Source of the DNA: Daphnia pulex
Lineage: Eukaryota; Arthropoda; Branchiopoda; Diplostraca; Daphniidae
Length of the DNA: 64,000 nucleotides
Direction of reading: 5' to 3'
Assembly (NCBI RefSeq): GCF_021134715.1
Contig: NC_060020.1
Location: 310,001 to 374,000, forward strand
The notes below the pieces were generated by a model. The model was given only the letters and a program-made list of their open reading frames with translations. It was not told the DNA's origin and searched no databases. Both the position numbers and the translations under genes were made by a program. The number at the start of each line of letters is the position of its first letter. Positions within the stretch are counted from its first letter, which is position 1. Positions 13,511 through 32,810 of this stretch are shown here, piece after piece.

Positions 13511-15265
13511 ATGGCGACGGCCGACGATGTGCAGGTTTCATCAGTCACATCCGGGAGTAGTAATCCTCTCGTCCAATTGCTTCAACACCAAACCAAAGTG
13601 AGTCGAATATGTTTGGGTGACGACATCCATTACATTGGTATCTCTTTGATGTTTACATTATACCCGTCGTCGTCGTCTCCACTGACGCAAGTCTGATGAT
13701 TCCGATTAATCTTGTTGATCCCCACAGGCAGCGGATATCGTCAAGGAGAAGGTGAAGAAATTGACAAAGTTCAAGGAAGACTATGAAGCCCTCAAAGCCA
13801 GATTGGAATCACTGCCTGACAAAGTCTCACACCAAGTCATGGTCCCTTTTGGAAGCCTGGCCTTCGTACCTGGCAGAGTCAAGCACACAAACGAGATTCT
13901 CTGCCTGCTGGGTGACAATTGGTTTGTGGAGAGATCTGCCAAGCAGGCCGCCAAGATTGTGGAGCGGAGGATACAAGGTAACCCCCCAGATCATCTGAAT
14001 CCCACGAGTCCCAATCTAATCAAACCAACTGCTCATTACTTTGAACTTACAGGCTGCAATGAATCTCTGAAAAGATTTGACGATGAGCTGAAGCTGGTGA
14101 ACAGCTGGTGTGATCAGGCCAACAAGTTCAAGAAGGACCTCAATCAGGGACTCAACATATTGGAGACGGAGGAAGAGGACGAACAATGGAGAGGTATGAT
14201 TTGTTGTTGTTGTTGTCTAGCCGTGGTAGTGAGTCACACTGATTGTTTGCCTTGTCACAGAGGAGCACCGAAAGCGAGTCCGAGAATACAAGCAGAAGAT
14301 GGCCGCACTGAAACAAGCGTCAGCCGAGGAATCTCACGAAAGGTCCGAAGAGGAGGAATTGTTTAGGAGGTTGGACGAGCTGGAAATGGAAGAGGAGCTG
14401 CAAGACGAGCTGGCCAAGTACGATTTTGAACGTCTTTTAATCACTTTCTCTCTTAACGATTGCCAAATGAATCTTGTTTCTGCGTGACTTTATATCAAGG
14501 TTAGGTGTGGGAAATGGCGATATCGACTGGGGGGATGAGTTGGTAGAAGAAGAAGAAGAAGAAGAAGACGAAGCCATTAGCGTCGAAGAACCACCAGAAG
14601 AAGAAGAAGAACCACAGGAAGAAGAAAATAAAAAGAAGAGCGTGAGATGGTCAGAGAGTCCCGATGCTGTCAAACAGTTTCGGCGTGACGAGCTGATCCT
14701 TCCTGGTGCCGCCCACGACGGCCACGAAGAGGACAAGAACCAAGACACGTTGAAAATCACCTTTAAACATTCGCCCGTGTCGTCGTCGTCAGCAGCGGCC
14801 AGTTCAAACAAGAGAAAAGCCAAGTTTGCCTCTTTTATCGCCGAAGCCGATCCGTCGTCGTCGTCGTCGTCGGTGGTGTCCAGTCCGTCTGAAATCTTTC
14901 GCAAGTTTAGGAGCCACACGACGGAGCCTTCCGGTGGGGAGCCGAGCAGCAGCAGCGAGCCCAAATCGATATTGAAAGTGAAAAAATCAACGACGCCGGT
15001 GATTGAGATTGTGCAGAGACAGAAACAAAAGCAGAAGCTGCTGGAGGAGGAGGGACCAGACGCGAGCGGTCCAGCTGCAGATCCAGATCGGTCGAGCCTT
15101 TTACAACAACAACAAATAACGGCCGTTGGTGATGAGGTCAAGGAGAGAGGAGAAACAGCATCCTCACAAGTCGGAGCAGCAGCAGAAGGAGGAGGAGACG
15201 AATCTGTCAACACCCACCGACCCGTCAGTCGCTTCAGGGCCGCCCGGATGGGCAAGAAACTCTGA
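13511..15265 (+). CDS. URI1: URI1: unconventional prefoldin RPB5 interactor
   Basis: Alpha-type prefoldin subunit family; known members act in the R2TP/prefoldin-like co-chaperone complex and bind the RPB5 subunit of RNA polymerases. Five exons keep phase: 13511-13597, 13728-13977, 14054-14193, 14261-14417 and 14500-15265. The N-terminal third is the prefoldin fold: coiled coil around KLTKFKEDYEALKARLE, then the conserved MVPFGSLAFVPGRVKHTNE hairpin. The middle is an acidic coiled coil. After an acidic Glu run comes SVRWSESPDAVKQF, which resembles the URI RPB5-binding region, then a Ser-rich tail that contains SKSILKVKKS-like basic sequence near the C-terminus (the 'URI box' ILKVKKS). Stop TGA at 15263. 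Exon 1 ATG lies in a good context (caatgg). Introns are 74-130 bp. Some joins rest on splice consensus only, but the family call is strong. Confidence 0.9.
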
Positions 15266-16494
15266 GATGGGCAAGAAACAACAACATATCTCTGTGCCCT
15301 CGAAAAAAAAAACACAATAATAATCACACAATCTACGCCGCCATCTAACGGATAAATGACGGATGTCTGTTGTTGTGTTATTGCGGATGCAGTCGACTAC
15401 TTTTTTTCTATCTCGGCGGGCGACGAGTGAGTGATGGCGTGAAAGATGAACAAAGAAAATGTTTGCGGAATCTTTGCTTGTTTTGTTGTACCAAATTGTA
15501 TTGAGTGCCGAAGTGAATCGGTACAGCAACGCGTTCAGAAGATCAACCAAAATAGATTCATTTTTCACATTTCCCACGAATCTTTTTCCTTCCTCCAATC
15601 AAAAAATAGAGATAACAAAATCTTGTTTTTCTTGCAATCGGTTGGTGGCTTTTTTTTTTTCTTAGATGACGTTAAATATTAGAATACGTGATAAAAGGAG
15701 AGAGAGAGAGATAGGGGGGGGGACTGACTTGTCATTGGGAGAGAGTATAAGTATATAAATTCAGAGAGGCTCGCACAAAAGGAGATGATGAACAAGGAAA
15801 TGAAAAGCTCGCACAGAAAAGTAAATTTAGAGAAATCATAAAGAATTATATAATATATAACACATCAGCTAAAAAGGCTGTACGCGATGATGCCCATCAC
15901 TGAGGGCTTACACTTTCGGGGGCGAATCAAAAATTAAAAGAGGACCAAACATTTTAAAAATAAAAAGAGCCAAACAAGAAATTTCCCTTTTTGACATGAT
16001 CATATATAAACGCACCAATTTAGTTATATATATATATATAAATAAAATATTTATAACTGCAAAACAGCTGCCGCTGGTAGGAAAAATGGATTTGATAATA
16101 AGAAATGACGAGATTTTTCTGTTTTTTGGTGATACAAAAAAAAAGTAGGGCGGGAAGAAGTATAGTTGTCTGGGCTAGTTCTCACATTATTAGCGACGGA
16201 CAAGCTGGACTAGCGGTGGCATCCAACCAAAATAAATAAGAATTCTCTTGACGCAATTCAACGGAATTGATCGGCCAATTCGAGGAAGTTGGCCGGTGCT
16301 TGACGTGTCGAATGATATCGAGTGCAGAAAAAGAGATTGGCGTTGCGGTTGGGATTGGCGGCCGATGACGTCGTCGTCGACGATGGATGTTGTTGTTGTT
16401 GTGGTCGGATGCAGAAGAAAGACTGGGCATTCGAGGGAATTGGAGTGGACTGTTGTCCACCTCCTGACTGATGTTGTTCCCTCGGCCCATCTTG
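15266..16494. other. Convergent 3' region between URI1 and the CMIP-like gene
   Basis: AT-rich 1.2 kb with a TA dinucleotide run near 16025-16040 and several AATAAA/TTTATT words that could serve as polyadenylation signals for the two converging genes. No coding potential was recognised. Confidence 0.5.
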
Positions 16495-24300
<7,806 letters not shown>

Positions 24301-26398
24301 GCCATTGATGTTTTGTAGACCTACTCTATAATATACTATATCTAGAGGCTATTAGAAGAAAAGCGAGCGAGGTTTTTTCCTAAGGAATAATAGATAATAA
24401 TAACCGGAGCTCATAATCAAATCAGAAGAAGCCCTGCAGCATAAAGAGGATTTTCACTACCATTTGATCCTGTTGGCAATGTGTCTAGCGACGACGAACG
24501 ACGAGGACCCAGTGCCACCCCCACACACTTTTCTCTCCTTTTGTGTGTGACTTTGATGTATGCAAATTGCATTATTACTATCAAGGCTTTCATCATATAC
24601 TTGGTCTTAACTATACATAAGACTCTTTTATATGTCAAAACCTATTTAGACTAGGGCACAACATATTGCACACATCACTAAAAGGTTTCAAGGTTTAGAC
24701 TCGCTCGGTTCACGGCCGCGTGACTTTTCGTCGAAAATCCCTCACGATGGGAGGGAACGTTGAATTGTCGTCATCACACCAGAACAGAAAATATCTTGGT
24801 GGGGTTGGCGTCAAGTGCGTCAATGTTGAATTGAATAATAAACATGTTCCCAGTTGATGCAATTGGAAATTTCCGCCAGAAATGCTGTTGATTGGGTCAC
24901 GAAAATGTTGTGTCTCACGCCGCCCGGCTCTCTCTAATATAGACGCAAGATAACCTTGGTTGCTATAGACTTGCACAATTTGCTTGTCAAGCAGGAAGAT
25001 GAGTCTCTCTCAGCTGCTGCTGCGGTTGAGAATAATTAGACTAGCTCAAATAGACATTCGTCGTGAATAATTCCGACCCAATTTCCCATCGGCAACAATC
25101 AGGAAATTTCACTTCCTGTTCAACTTAAGGGACTCGCCAATCATCATCCTAGAAAATATGGACCGCAATATAAACTGAGGTAGTACTGCATAACACAACA
25201 GACTCGACCAATCGATCACTTCCTTTTCGCTCTATTTTTCCCCTCACCGGTGGGACTGTTGACGGTTGGCCTAGTTTGATTCCAGCTCTTGTGTGTGCAT
25301 ACTATAATGATGCTAATCATCGGGGCCAGACCGGTTTGTACACTCTCGCGGGACAAGAAAAAAGGGAAACGTTCGAGGTCATGCAGACTGCTGCCGTCAC
25401 GACATAAATCAAATGAATTACATCACGTGGGGATAAACGCCACTCGATCACGCGTGTCACGACCCAGCAAAAGGCGCAGTGAAAACGTTGGCAGGATCAG
25501 GTGCTTCATAATTGTCAGTTTTCGTCATCCCCCAATGCCGTAGAACAACAACAACAACAACAACCTAGTTTCGTTCCCTATTCTGTTATGCAATTTATAT
25601 GCATGGCCTAGCGGCTGTTATCTCTTTTCTGCGAAACGTCCAACAGTCACGAAGGCCGTCCTCGAATTGGGTTCCGATGGCACAGCAGCAGACAGATCAT
25701 GTGCTGTGCCTATATGAAGAAATAACAATCTGACCCGGTAGTGTGTCAAGTCAACTTGGTGATATTGTTGTTGCTGTGTGATGACTGCACTATGACTCGA
25801 CCGCACAAGTAGGCCAGGGACGCCTGCCGGACCAACAGACGGACAAAGTTGTGTTATGCCCTTAACAGCAGCTGCTCCTATCTGTTCCTCCATTAACTTC
25901 AGGGATTACGTTCTCTCTCTACACAGCAGTTTCTCTGTGCTCTGCTGTGTGGCCTCGTCTAAGTTTTCACGATAATATTTGCTACTGGCATCTGCAACAA
26001 CTTTCGCCAATGATCGCCTTTATTTCAATCATCGTGTGACTCTTGTCAATACGTCGTGGAATTGTTATTACGACTCGTCGGGTGTTTACAATCTTATTCT
26101 ATCTACGACGTCGGTGTCTAATCTTTGGAGAAACGGGGTTCCCCCCTTGTAATTGCTTATGCCGTAATTCGTTGTTGTTGTTGGTGTTGTTCAGTCCCAG
26201 GTGATGAAGTGCAAATTGCTTGGACAAACTCGGAGGTAAATCCGGTTGAACGAGCCAGCTTTCCTATTGTAAAAACCCACAATATCTTTTTGGGGGGATT
26301 TAAAAAAAGAAATACACGGTGTGTAAGCCGATAGGATTTAAAATTATGAATAATTAAATCATCGCCTTCAAACTGATAAATATGTATACGGGATTATT
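24301..26398. other. Gene-poor intergenic region
   Basis: No supported gene on either strand. Composition shifts here from the GC/GA-rich left part of the window to more AT-rich DNA. Confidence 0.5.
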
Positions 26399-26434
26399 TA
26401 CACAGCGGCGGTAGAGTACTTAATTCGGGTGTTT

Positions 26435-26944
26435 TAAGTACTCTTTTTGCACTGAACATTTTTAGTACGTGTTTTAGGGTACTGAAAAGGAGAATTTTTG
26501 CACTTAATGTAAAAATTTTACACTTAATATGGAGAACATACTTAAATAATCTTAAAATAAGTGTCTTTTAAAACAATTAAGTACTTTAAAAAATTTAAGT
26601 ACTCTTTGGCAATGTACTTAATTTAATTTGCATACTTAATAAGTTTTTTAAATAAGTGCCCAATGGATTTAAGTACCTTTTCCTCCTTAACGTACTAGGT
26701 AAGGTACTTAAATCCATTGAAAAAACTTATTAAGTATGTAAATTAAATTAAGTATACTGCCAAAGAGTACTTAAATTTTTGTAAGTACTTAATTGTTTTA
26801 AAGGACACTTATTTTAAGATTATTGAATTATGTTCTCCACGGGTTCTCCATAATGAGTGTCAAACTTTTACATTAGGCTAAGTGCAAAAATTCTCCTTTT
26901 CAGTACCCTAAAACACGTACTAAAAATGTTCAGTGCAAAAAGAG
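26435..26944. repeat. Long imperfect palindrome inside the MITE
   Basis: The left arm runs from GTACTCTTTTTGCACTGAAC to GGATTTAAGTACC; the right arm is the inverse, from GGTACTTAAATCC to GTGCAAAAAGAG. There are a few mismatches and small indels. A transcript would fold into a hairpin of about 240 bp. Confidence 0.85.
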
Positions 26945-27060
26945 GGTGGTAGCTGGTAGGAAGCGAATTGGAAGAGAACTTTGAACATTTGGAAAAATTT
27001 CTTAAGTCCCAAGGCCCGTCGTGTAAAACCATTCAATTGTGAAGTACAATTTAAACATAT

Positions 27061-27118
27061 AGAATGGCACAGCGGATGAGCATCCGACTGTGACCCGGGA
27101 GTCCCGTGTTCAATACCC
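27061..27118 (+). other. tRNA-like (SINE-type) segment inside the MITE
   Basis: The word TGGCACAGCGG (27065-27075) fits the RNA polymerase III A-box consensus (TGGCNNAGNGG), and GTGTTCAATAC (27106-27116) is a degenerate B-box at tRNA-like spacing. I could not fold a complete functional tRNA with an acceptor stem, so I call it a tRNA-derived remnant, not a tRNA gene. Confidence 0.5.
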
Positions 27119-27341
27119 AAAGAAGTCTTAGCTGTTATTTTGAAAATAAGTATTTTAAGTAGGAAAAAATGTAAGTATAAATTTTAGTTTAAGTACGTTG
27201 ATACTATTCAGTAGGCAAATATTACTCACAAAACAACATACTTAAATTATCTGAAATTTCAAAATTTAAGTACCCAAAAAATTAAGTACTTCCTGGCCCC
27301 CGTTTTAGTACCCCAATTAAGTACTTTACCGCCGCTGTGTA

Positions 27342-29491
27342 ACATGAGGGTTATAGAAACCTTAGAAAAAGATCGGCCCTTATAGGCAGTATAGGGGGGC
27401 CGTCTAGGGGCCTAATTCAATTATGAAACATCGGCATAAACCTGAACAACCATCTTAATAATAGATTCAGAAGTCGGTTGAAATTCATTTTTTAACTGTT
27501 AATGAATTGCGTCGATTTTCATTTGACGATAGGAAAATAGTAGCCGCCGATTAAGAAAGAGCTAGGGTATAAGATATGGGCCATAAAAGTAGTGAGCGGT
27601 CCAAGCGTTAGGTGGCTTTTATGTTTACAATCTTATAGTCGCCGCGGAGCTTTCGTCATTTCACGTCTACGCATGAACAAATGGCCAACAGCATTCACAA
27701 AGGATGTATGTGCAGCAGTAATAATACGTTTTTCTGTACACATCACGGGAAACATAAAACTGAACATGCAATGATGACATTCGAGTCGGCGTCCGTCTTG
27801 TATTATTATGCACGACATCCATGGCGGACGTTGGTTTTTTTTACGTTCGGGTCAAATGATTTGGCAGAATCGTGCGTGACGCCGCTCACTTTTCGCCAAA
27901 AATTCTTTTCTTTCTTTTAAAATAAAAATGAAAAAAAAAAATATTTGGCAGATGTGTCGTTTGATCCTGCCGATGCCTTAGATCGGATCTGAACGCGGCC
28001 GATCCTTGCGCAGCTGCGCTTCCACCGGGCGGATGTATAATATTAAGGCAAGTTTTGTTAAAACAGATGGGACAGCAGCAGCACAATGATTAGTTAATAT
28101 TCCATTCGAAAAAAAAAGAATAGACGCGAATATCCGGCCATTGAATCGTTTCATCTTGGAATCATCAGAAATGTTTGCCGTGCTGGGATGATTGTTGCTG
28201 TGTCATTTAATGGCCTTCATCGGCCCTTTAATGGTTATTAAAACGAGAGATTCTCATAGTCACGATCCTTAGAGTCGGATCATTGTGTGTGGACGACCTT
28301 ATAAGCTGCTGCTGTCGCTCGAATTCAGATTTTGGGTTGGCCGAGAGATGAATATAAGGCGGAAGGAGATTATATACACACAGTGCTGCTCTCTAGTGTC
28401 TTTTTTTAAATTTTGAACAAACAAACACAATTTGTACGCTACATATAACTCCGTGAATAGCAGCTGCAACTATTTATTCCCTCCCCCCCACGGGATTTTA
28501 TGTGCGTCCGTTTTCGCCGAAACCTTTTTGACGATGCGCAATTTCTTTTGCACGTCGTCTTACTGGCGTAAAATAATAAATAAATTGTATAGGATTCCGT
28601 TAAAGTTATTCATCAACATTTTTTAGCGGGTACGTCTAATTGAAGGGAATTTCCCGTTTCCTGCCCAAAAGTCTTTTTGATATTATACGAAGCACCGGAT
28701 ATGACTATACTTCCTCCCCTGCATTTTCAAGGTGTACACGCCGTCGTGCACACGAGGAAATGTCTGAACCGAAATTGACTGAATTTCAATGTCGCGTGAG
28801 AAATGAATTCACATCTCGTTCCTTGTTGGCAGCAACTTTTCTTTTTATAGACCGCACACGTGCTGTGTATATGGACGTGCATAAATTTGGATACACCTGC
28901 CAATTCTAGCGCAGCGACAATTTCTCGTCACAAGTGAAAGGATCGACATTGGCTGAAAATTATGGACAAAACGGAAGAGGTCGAATAACTCGTTTTATAT
29001 TTTTTGAAATCTCGTCTATAGTCGTCCGGATATTCGAGGATAACAACTTCCAACAGACTTCCGGTGTTATATGCGCAAAAAAAAGAACGTGAATTTGTTT
29101 GTTTTTTTACCCTCCGGGAGTGAGTAAACAGCACACGACAAACGATGTATACGCCCATTGCAAGTATACAGCACAAGCGTTCAGCTGCACATAAACATCT
29201 TTGAAACATGCAAATCATCCGTGTCTTTCAAGGTCGCCGCTGCCCATGAGCTAAAAAGGAAACGACCGCACACACACAACAAAAGAACTGCTATTCACGA
29301 AGCTCCAGCACAACGTGTCTGCTGCTGGTTCACACGCAGCAGCAGCTCAGCAGTATGTCGTGCGGCGTCGTCTGGCAGTGACGTGTGATTCCGTCAGATT
29401 TTCCACCTGTGACTAAAAGTTTGCTCGTTCCACCTTTTAGGGGGGGTAAACAACACATTGACGAACAATTAGTCGCTCGAGTGAATCAAAA
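27342..29491. other. Intergenic region upstream of the RGS gene
   Basis: 2.1 kb without recognised genes. The RGS promoter is presumably in the right-hand part. Short open frames here lack any recognisable motif. Confidence 0.45.
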
Positions 29492-30316
29492 ATGCTGGCC
29501 AGGATCAAATTATCGCCAGGGTCGGAAGAGGCGCAAAAATGGGCGGAATCGTTCACGGTCCTCATGGCTTCCAAACGTGAGTTATTTTTCATTACGTCAT
29601 CTCTCGTGATCACAAGCGCAAAACTACTTTTAGTTTCGTGTGTTTATAGTCGGGCAAGTTTATTCTTTTTCGACGTGTTGTACAAGTTGATGGCCCAATG
29701 TCGAATCATAGACGCCAGCAGTGCTGCTGCAACTTCGATGAATCATGGCCCCAGGGCTCTTGTTGGCTTTTTTACCGTTACAGAGGAATTTTCTTTTGGG
29801 TGGAAAACAAAGAAATTTAAGAAAAATACTCACGTTATTTTGTTGCAGAGGGATCGGCGCTCTACCACGAATTTCTACAGCTGGAATTCAGCAACGAAAA
29901 TTTGGAATTTTGGCAGGCCGTCGAGGACTACAAGAACAGCAAACCCAAAGACATGGCCGCTAAAGCCCAGCAGATTTACAAGGATTTTTTGACTGTCAAT
30001 CAATCATCTAAAAAGCAACAAGTACACCAAAAAGTCAACCCTTTTTTGGGGGTATTCCCTTATTTGGGGTTGATTGTTCATCTTACTATATTCGTTGTAG
30101 GTCAATCTGGACGCGGAGACGAGATCCATCACGCTGGCCAACATCCAGTGCAACAATCCTGACCAGCACGCCTTCGATCGGGCCCAGAGGAGGATCCAGC
30201 ACATGATGGAACGGGATTCTTACCAACGTTTTCTCAAGTCGGAAGCCTATCTCGGACGTGTCAATGGAGCCAGCAATTGGAAAAGATTCCTTTCCTTGTC
30301 ATCTTCTCTACCCTAA
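29492..30316 (+). CDS. Small RGS-domain protein (regulator of G-protein signalling)
   Basis: RGS domains speed GTP hydrolysis by heterotrimeric G-protein alpha subunits at the membrane. Three exons keep phase: 29492-29576, 29849-30021 and 30101-30316, giving 157 residues. The protein is almost only the RGS box: [13 protein letters not shown], then the helix with [20 protein letters not shown], then [14 protein letters not shown] and the final [16 protein letters not shown]. This matches the size and layout of the small (R4-like) subfamily. The N-terminus is just 16 residues before the box, so an upstream exon with an amphipathic helix may be missing. The start ATG at 29492 is the first in frame. 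Confidence 0.88.
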
Positions 30317-30736
30317 ATATACCTCTCATATTATTATGTAATTTCATTGAAGTTTATTAGGTGCAAATTGGACTCGATTACGCTGGCCAAAATAATAACA
30401 TGTGTAACAGGAAATTCTCATTGACACACGTACAAATTCAAATTGTTTCCGGATGATGATGGGATCACAGCAGCATCAGATGTTTGGATTATTTCGCTGA
30501 ATCACGATATAGATCTAGTCTATTCGAATACAATTGATATTAAACACCCAAGACAACAGATCTCAATTCAGATTTTAAAAAAATTGTCCCTTAAGCTACA
30601 TCCTTTTGCTAGCATCATATAATATGACGATTCTATAAAAATAATAATCATGGCTGTCATATCATTTGTATTGTATTTTACACCTTTGGTTGTTAAAGAA
30701 ATTAAATAGGGGTAGATAACTACGCCTATTAGTGCG

Positions 30737-31169
30737 CTAAACTACAAATTCATATCCTGACAGATGGATTTTTGGTATTCCATAGTCAAGCGATATCCCA
30801 CCAAAGTCGTAATAAAGTGTTATCTTCTGTCCAACACGGAAGTGTACGTCTAGGTCAGCTTCGGGCTTCAATGATTTCTCGGGATCATTTTTCCTGAGTT
30901 CGCACAAGATGATCCCTTTTTTATTGTCACAATCCACCATGAGACGTGCAATTGGACTCAATTTAATACTAAGATTTGGCACAATAACGGCTTTAGAAAT
31001 GTGGAAAGACCGTTCAACAGTGAACGTTTGCTTGTCGTTCGAATCGATAATCATACCTATGGATATAAAAAAATTAATAATGCTGAAAGTAAACATGCAA
31101 GACGCAAAAGTAATGTTTTGCTTGAAATCACTTACTCCAGAATGACTTTTCTCTGGGAATGTTCGACAT
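30737..31169 (-). CDS. Stand-alone nucleoplasmin-like (NPL) domain protein
   Basis: Two exons keep phase: 31169-31136 and 31056-30737, giving 117 residues. The sequence begins near FWSMIIDSNDK, continues with a basic/hydrophobic strand (ERSFHISKAVIVPNLS), a buried strand ending in GIILCELRK, and closes with GIPKIHLSGYEF. This order (FWG-like start, SFHIS, IL-CxL, IHLxGY end) is that of the nucleoplasmin-like domain at the N-terminus of insect FKBP39/FKBP46 nuclear chaperones. No acidic tract and no FK506-binding domain follow, because the stop comes directly after the NPL fold. Function in histone or nuclear protein binding is inferred from the fold only. Confidence 0.6.
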
Positions 31170-31985
31170 TTTGATGTGGAGATGTCGGGGTTTTAGAAAA
31201 TGAGGTTTTAACTTGTAAAACTGATTGCGCCAAGAAATGAAAGTACTGTACTGCGCTCCGATAAGACGACGAGTGACCAAAAATATTGCGGTGCGCGTCA
31301 TATCATAGGGAAATCAACGTCGATAAGATGAGAGAGATAAACAAGGTCAGCCTAGATCATCACAATTATAAAAGCCCAGTAAAAGCGGAAGAATAAAGGG
31401 ATAAAAGACGACGGTACGTAACGTCAAAGTCAACTATCAAGCGTAACTAAAATTTTCGTTCTTCTGCTATCGGCGTAAACTGCGCACGACTTTTTGCTTG
31501 TCTTCTAATTTTATTTTAATTTTCTAAATTTCGGCAACCATAATAAGGCAATGTCCGTCCAATACTCCAATTAATACTGGTTATTTCCAGTGGAAATTTC
31601 TGGACGCATTTTTTGGAATAAAACACGCGAAATTATAGTAATACCCACTAATACGTCATATTTTTGTTTTCTAATAATTCTTGACTGTTTTACTTGTCCA
31701 CGTCTATTAAAATTTGCGCTACGCATGATGAAGATAATAAACAACGAATTAAATGTATGCCATTCAAACAGAACCCACGATTCAAAAATTAAACATAATT
31801 ATGCCAACAAAGAGGTTATGAAATTGCCAAGTTGCTCATTAAATCTTGCATGTTTCATCATATGGCTTGACTCCCGCAGCCCGTTCAAACAAAGAGTCAT
31901 TATTTGAGTCAATTTTAAAAAAACAAAACGATCCAGGATTATCCCCGCCTTCCTTGTAAAAGTTGTAACGCCTCACTTGCATAAA

Positions 31986-32055
31986 AGTATCAAGATGCCG
32001 CTGAAGAAAATCACATCAATGTTAAATTAACTCAAATCACATTGAAGTTTCTTTT
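31986..32055 (+). repeat. Left copy of a direct repeat flanking the J-domain gene
   Basis: Contains GCCGCTGAAGAAAATCACAT followed by CAATGTTAAATTAACT, repeated with few changes at 34669-34740 in the same orientation. Confidence 0.8.
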
Positions 32056-32101
32056 GGGGGAGGAGCCTGTGTCTGTGTCAACACAGGCTCCTCCCCCAAA
32101 A
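32052..32101. repeat. Perfect 21-bp inverted repeat (hairpin)
   Basis: Arms 32052-32072 and 32081-32101 are exact inverse complements (core GGGGGAGGAGCCTGTGT), with an 8-base loop. It could be a mobile-element remnant, a cruciform or a structured RNA. It is not followed by a U-tract in a way that suggests a simple terminator. Confidence 0.9.
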
Positions 32102-32701
32102 TGGAACATGCCCAAACATGCCCAAACAAATCACCACCAGATGTCGTCGCCGTGATGACGCAACAACCAGCATCACCACCAGATGTCTATAGCATCGCCA
32201 TGATGATGAAATCTTCAAGTAAGGTAGTCACTGGGCAGATTTTCCACGATAAAATCTATCACGGGCAGATGATTAAGCTACAGAAAAGCGAATAGCAAAA
32301 GAATCCGACTTTACGCTAGAAAAAAGTTCCCCGGATTTGACCGGGGCTCAGGTTACTCGTTAAGTCGTTATGTTCTAAAGTAAGGATCAAGATCAAGTTA
32401 ATTTAGTTAATTAGCCGTATTTACCTAAATGTCACCAACCACCACTACGGTGCGCGCTAGTCGACAAAAAGTCTTGCGACTTTTTGCTCTTCGAGTGCCT
32501 CACTACCTACAATCCATGATTTAAAATCGTCGATATCAACATTAAAATTAACTTTATCGCGATACATTCTTTTGAACATTAATGGTTAAATTCCGCTGAT
32601 TTCATTTGCGATAAAAAAAATTGAGATCATGACGTGGAACATTTAAATATTTGCGAAAAATACGACAATCTCCTGCGCTGTGTTCTTCATTTGTCCGAGT
32701 C

Positions 32702-32710
32702 TATATAAAG
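32702..32710 (+). promoter_or_regulatory. TATA box of the J-domain gene
   Basis: TATATAAAG lies about 35-40 bases before a plausible initiator (GTACAGTC near 32747) and about 100 bases before the first ATG. Confidence 0.6.
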
Positions 32711-32810
32711 GAGGTACAAAGGCTGCATAAGGCTAAACACGCTTGAGTACAGTCTATCTACTGATTCTACTATTCCTGCTATTCAACAATTGCAAAGAAA
32801 AATTACACAA

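Larger units (their letters stand above)
26401..27339. mobile_element. TA-flanked MITE-like element with terminal inverted repeats and an internal palindrome
   Basis: The left end reads CACAGCGGCGGTAGAGTACT and the right end is its near-perfect inverse (AGTACTTTACCGCCGCTGTG), each flanked by TA (26399-26400 and 27340-27341). A TA target duplication is the Tc1/mariner-type signature. Inside, about 245-bp arms (26435-26680 and 26700-26944) are inverted copies of each other around a short centre. No transposase frame exists, so it is non-autonomous. TACTTAA-type words are scattered throughout. Confidence 0.85.
31170..32700. other. Intergenic region left of the J-domain gene
   Basis: AT-rich region that holds the first copy of a 70-bp direct repeat (31986-32055), a perfect 21-bp hairpin (32052-32101) and a second short hairpin with AAAAAGTC arms at about 32466-32485. 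A TATAAAAG word sits at about 31365 on the plus strand with no convincing downstream gene. Confidence 0.45.

Noticed and set aside
13752..14366. One continuous 204-codon exon for URI1
   Set aside because: The frame reads through two short introns; splice sites at 13978, 14053, 14194 and 14260 give a better match to the family.
27061..27118. Functional tRNA gene
   Set aside because: A-box is good but the B-box is degenerate and no proper acceptor stem was found.
31365..31372. TATAAAAG as promoter of a plus-strand gene
   Set aside because: No convincing coding region follows; the nearest gene (NPL protein) is on the other strand.
32791..32810. Start of the J protein at the TTG codon upstream of 32811
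   Set aside because: Eukaryotic initiation at TTG is unlikely and an ATG follows in frame at 32811.
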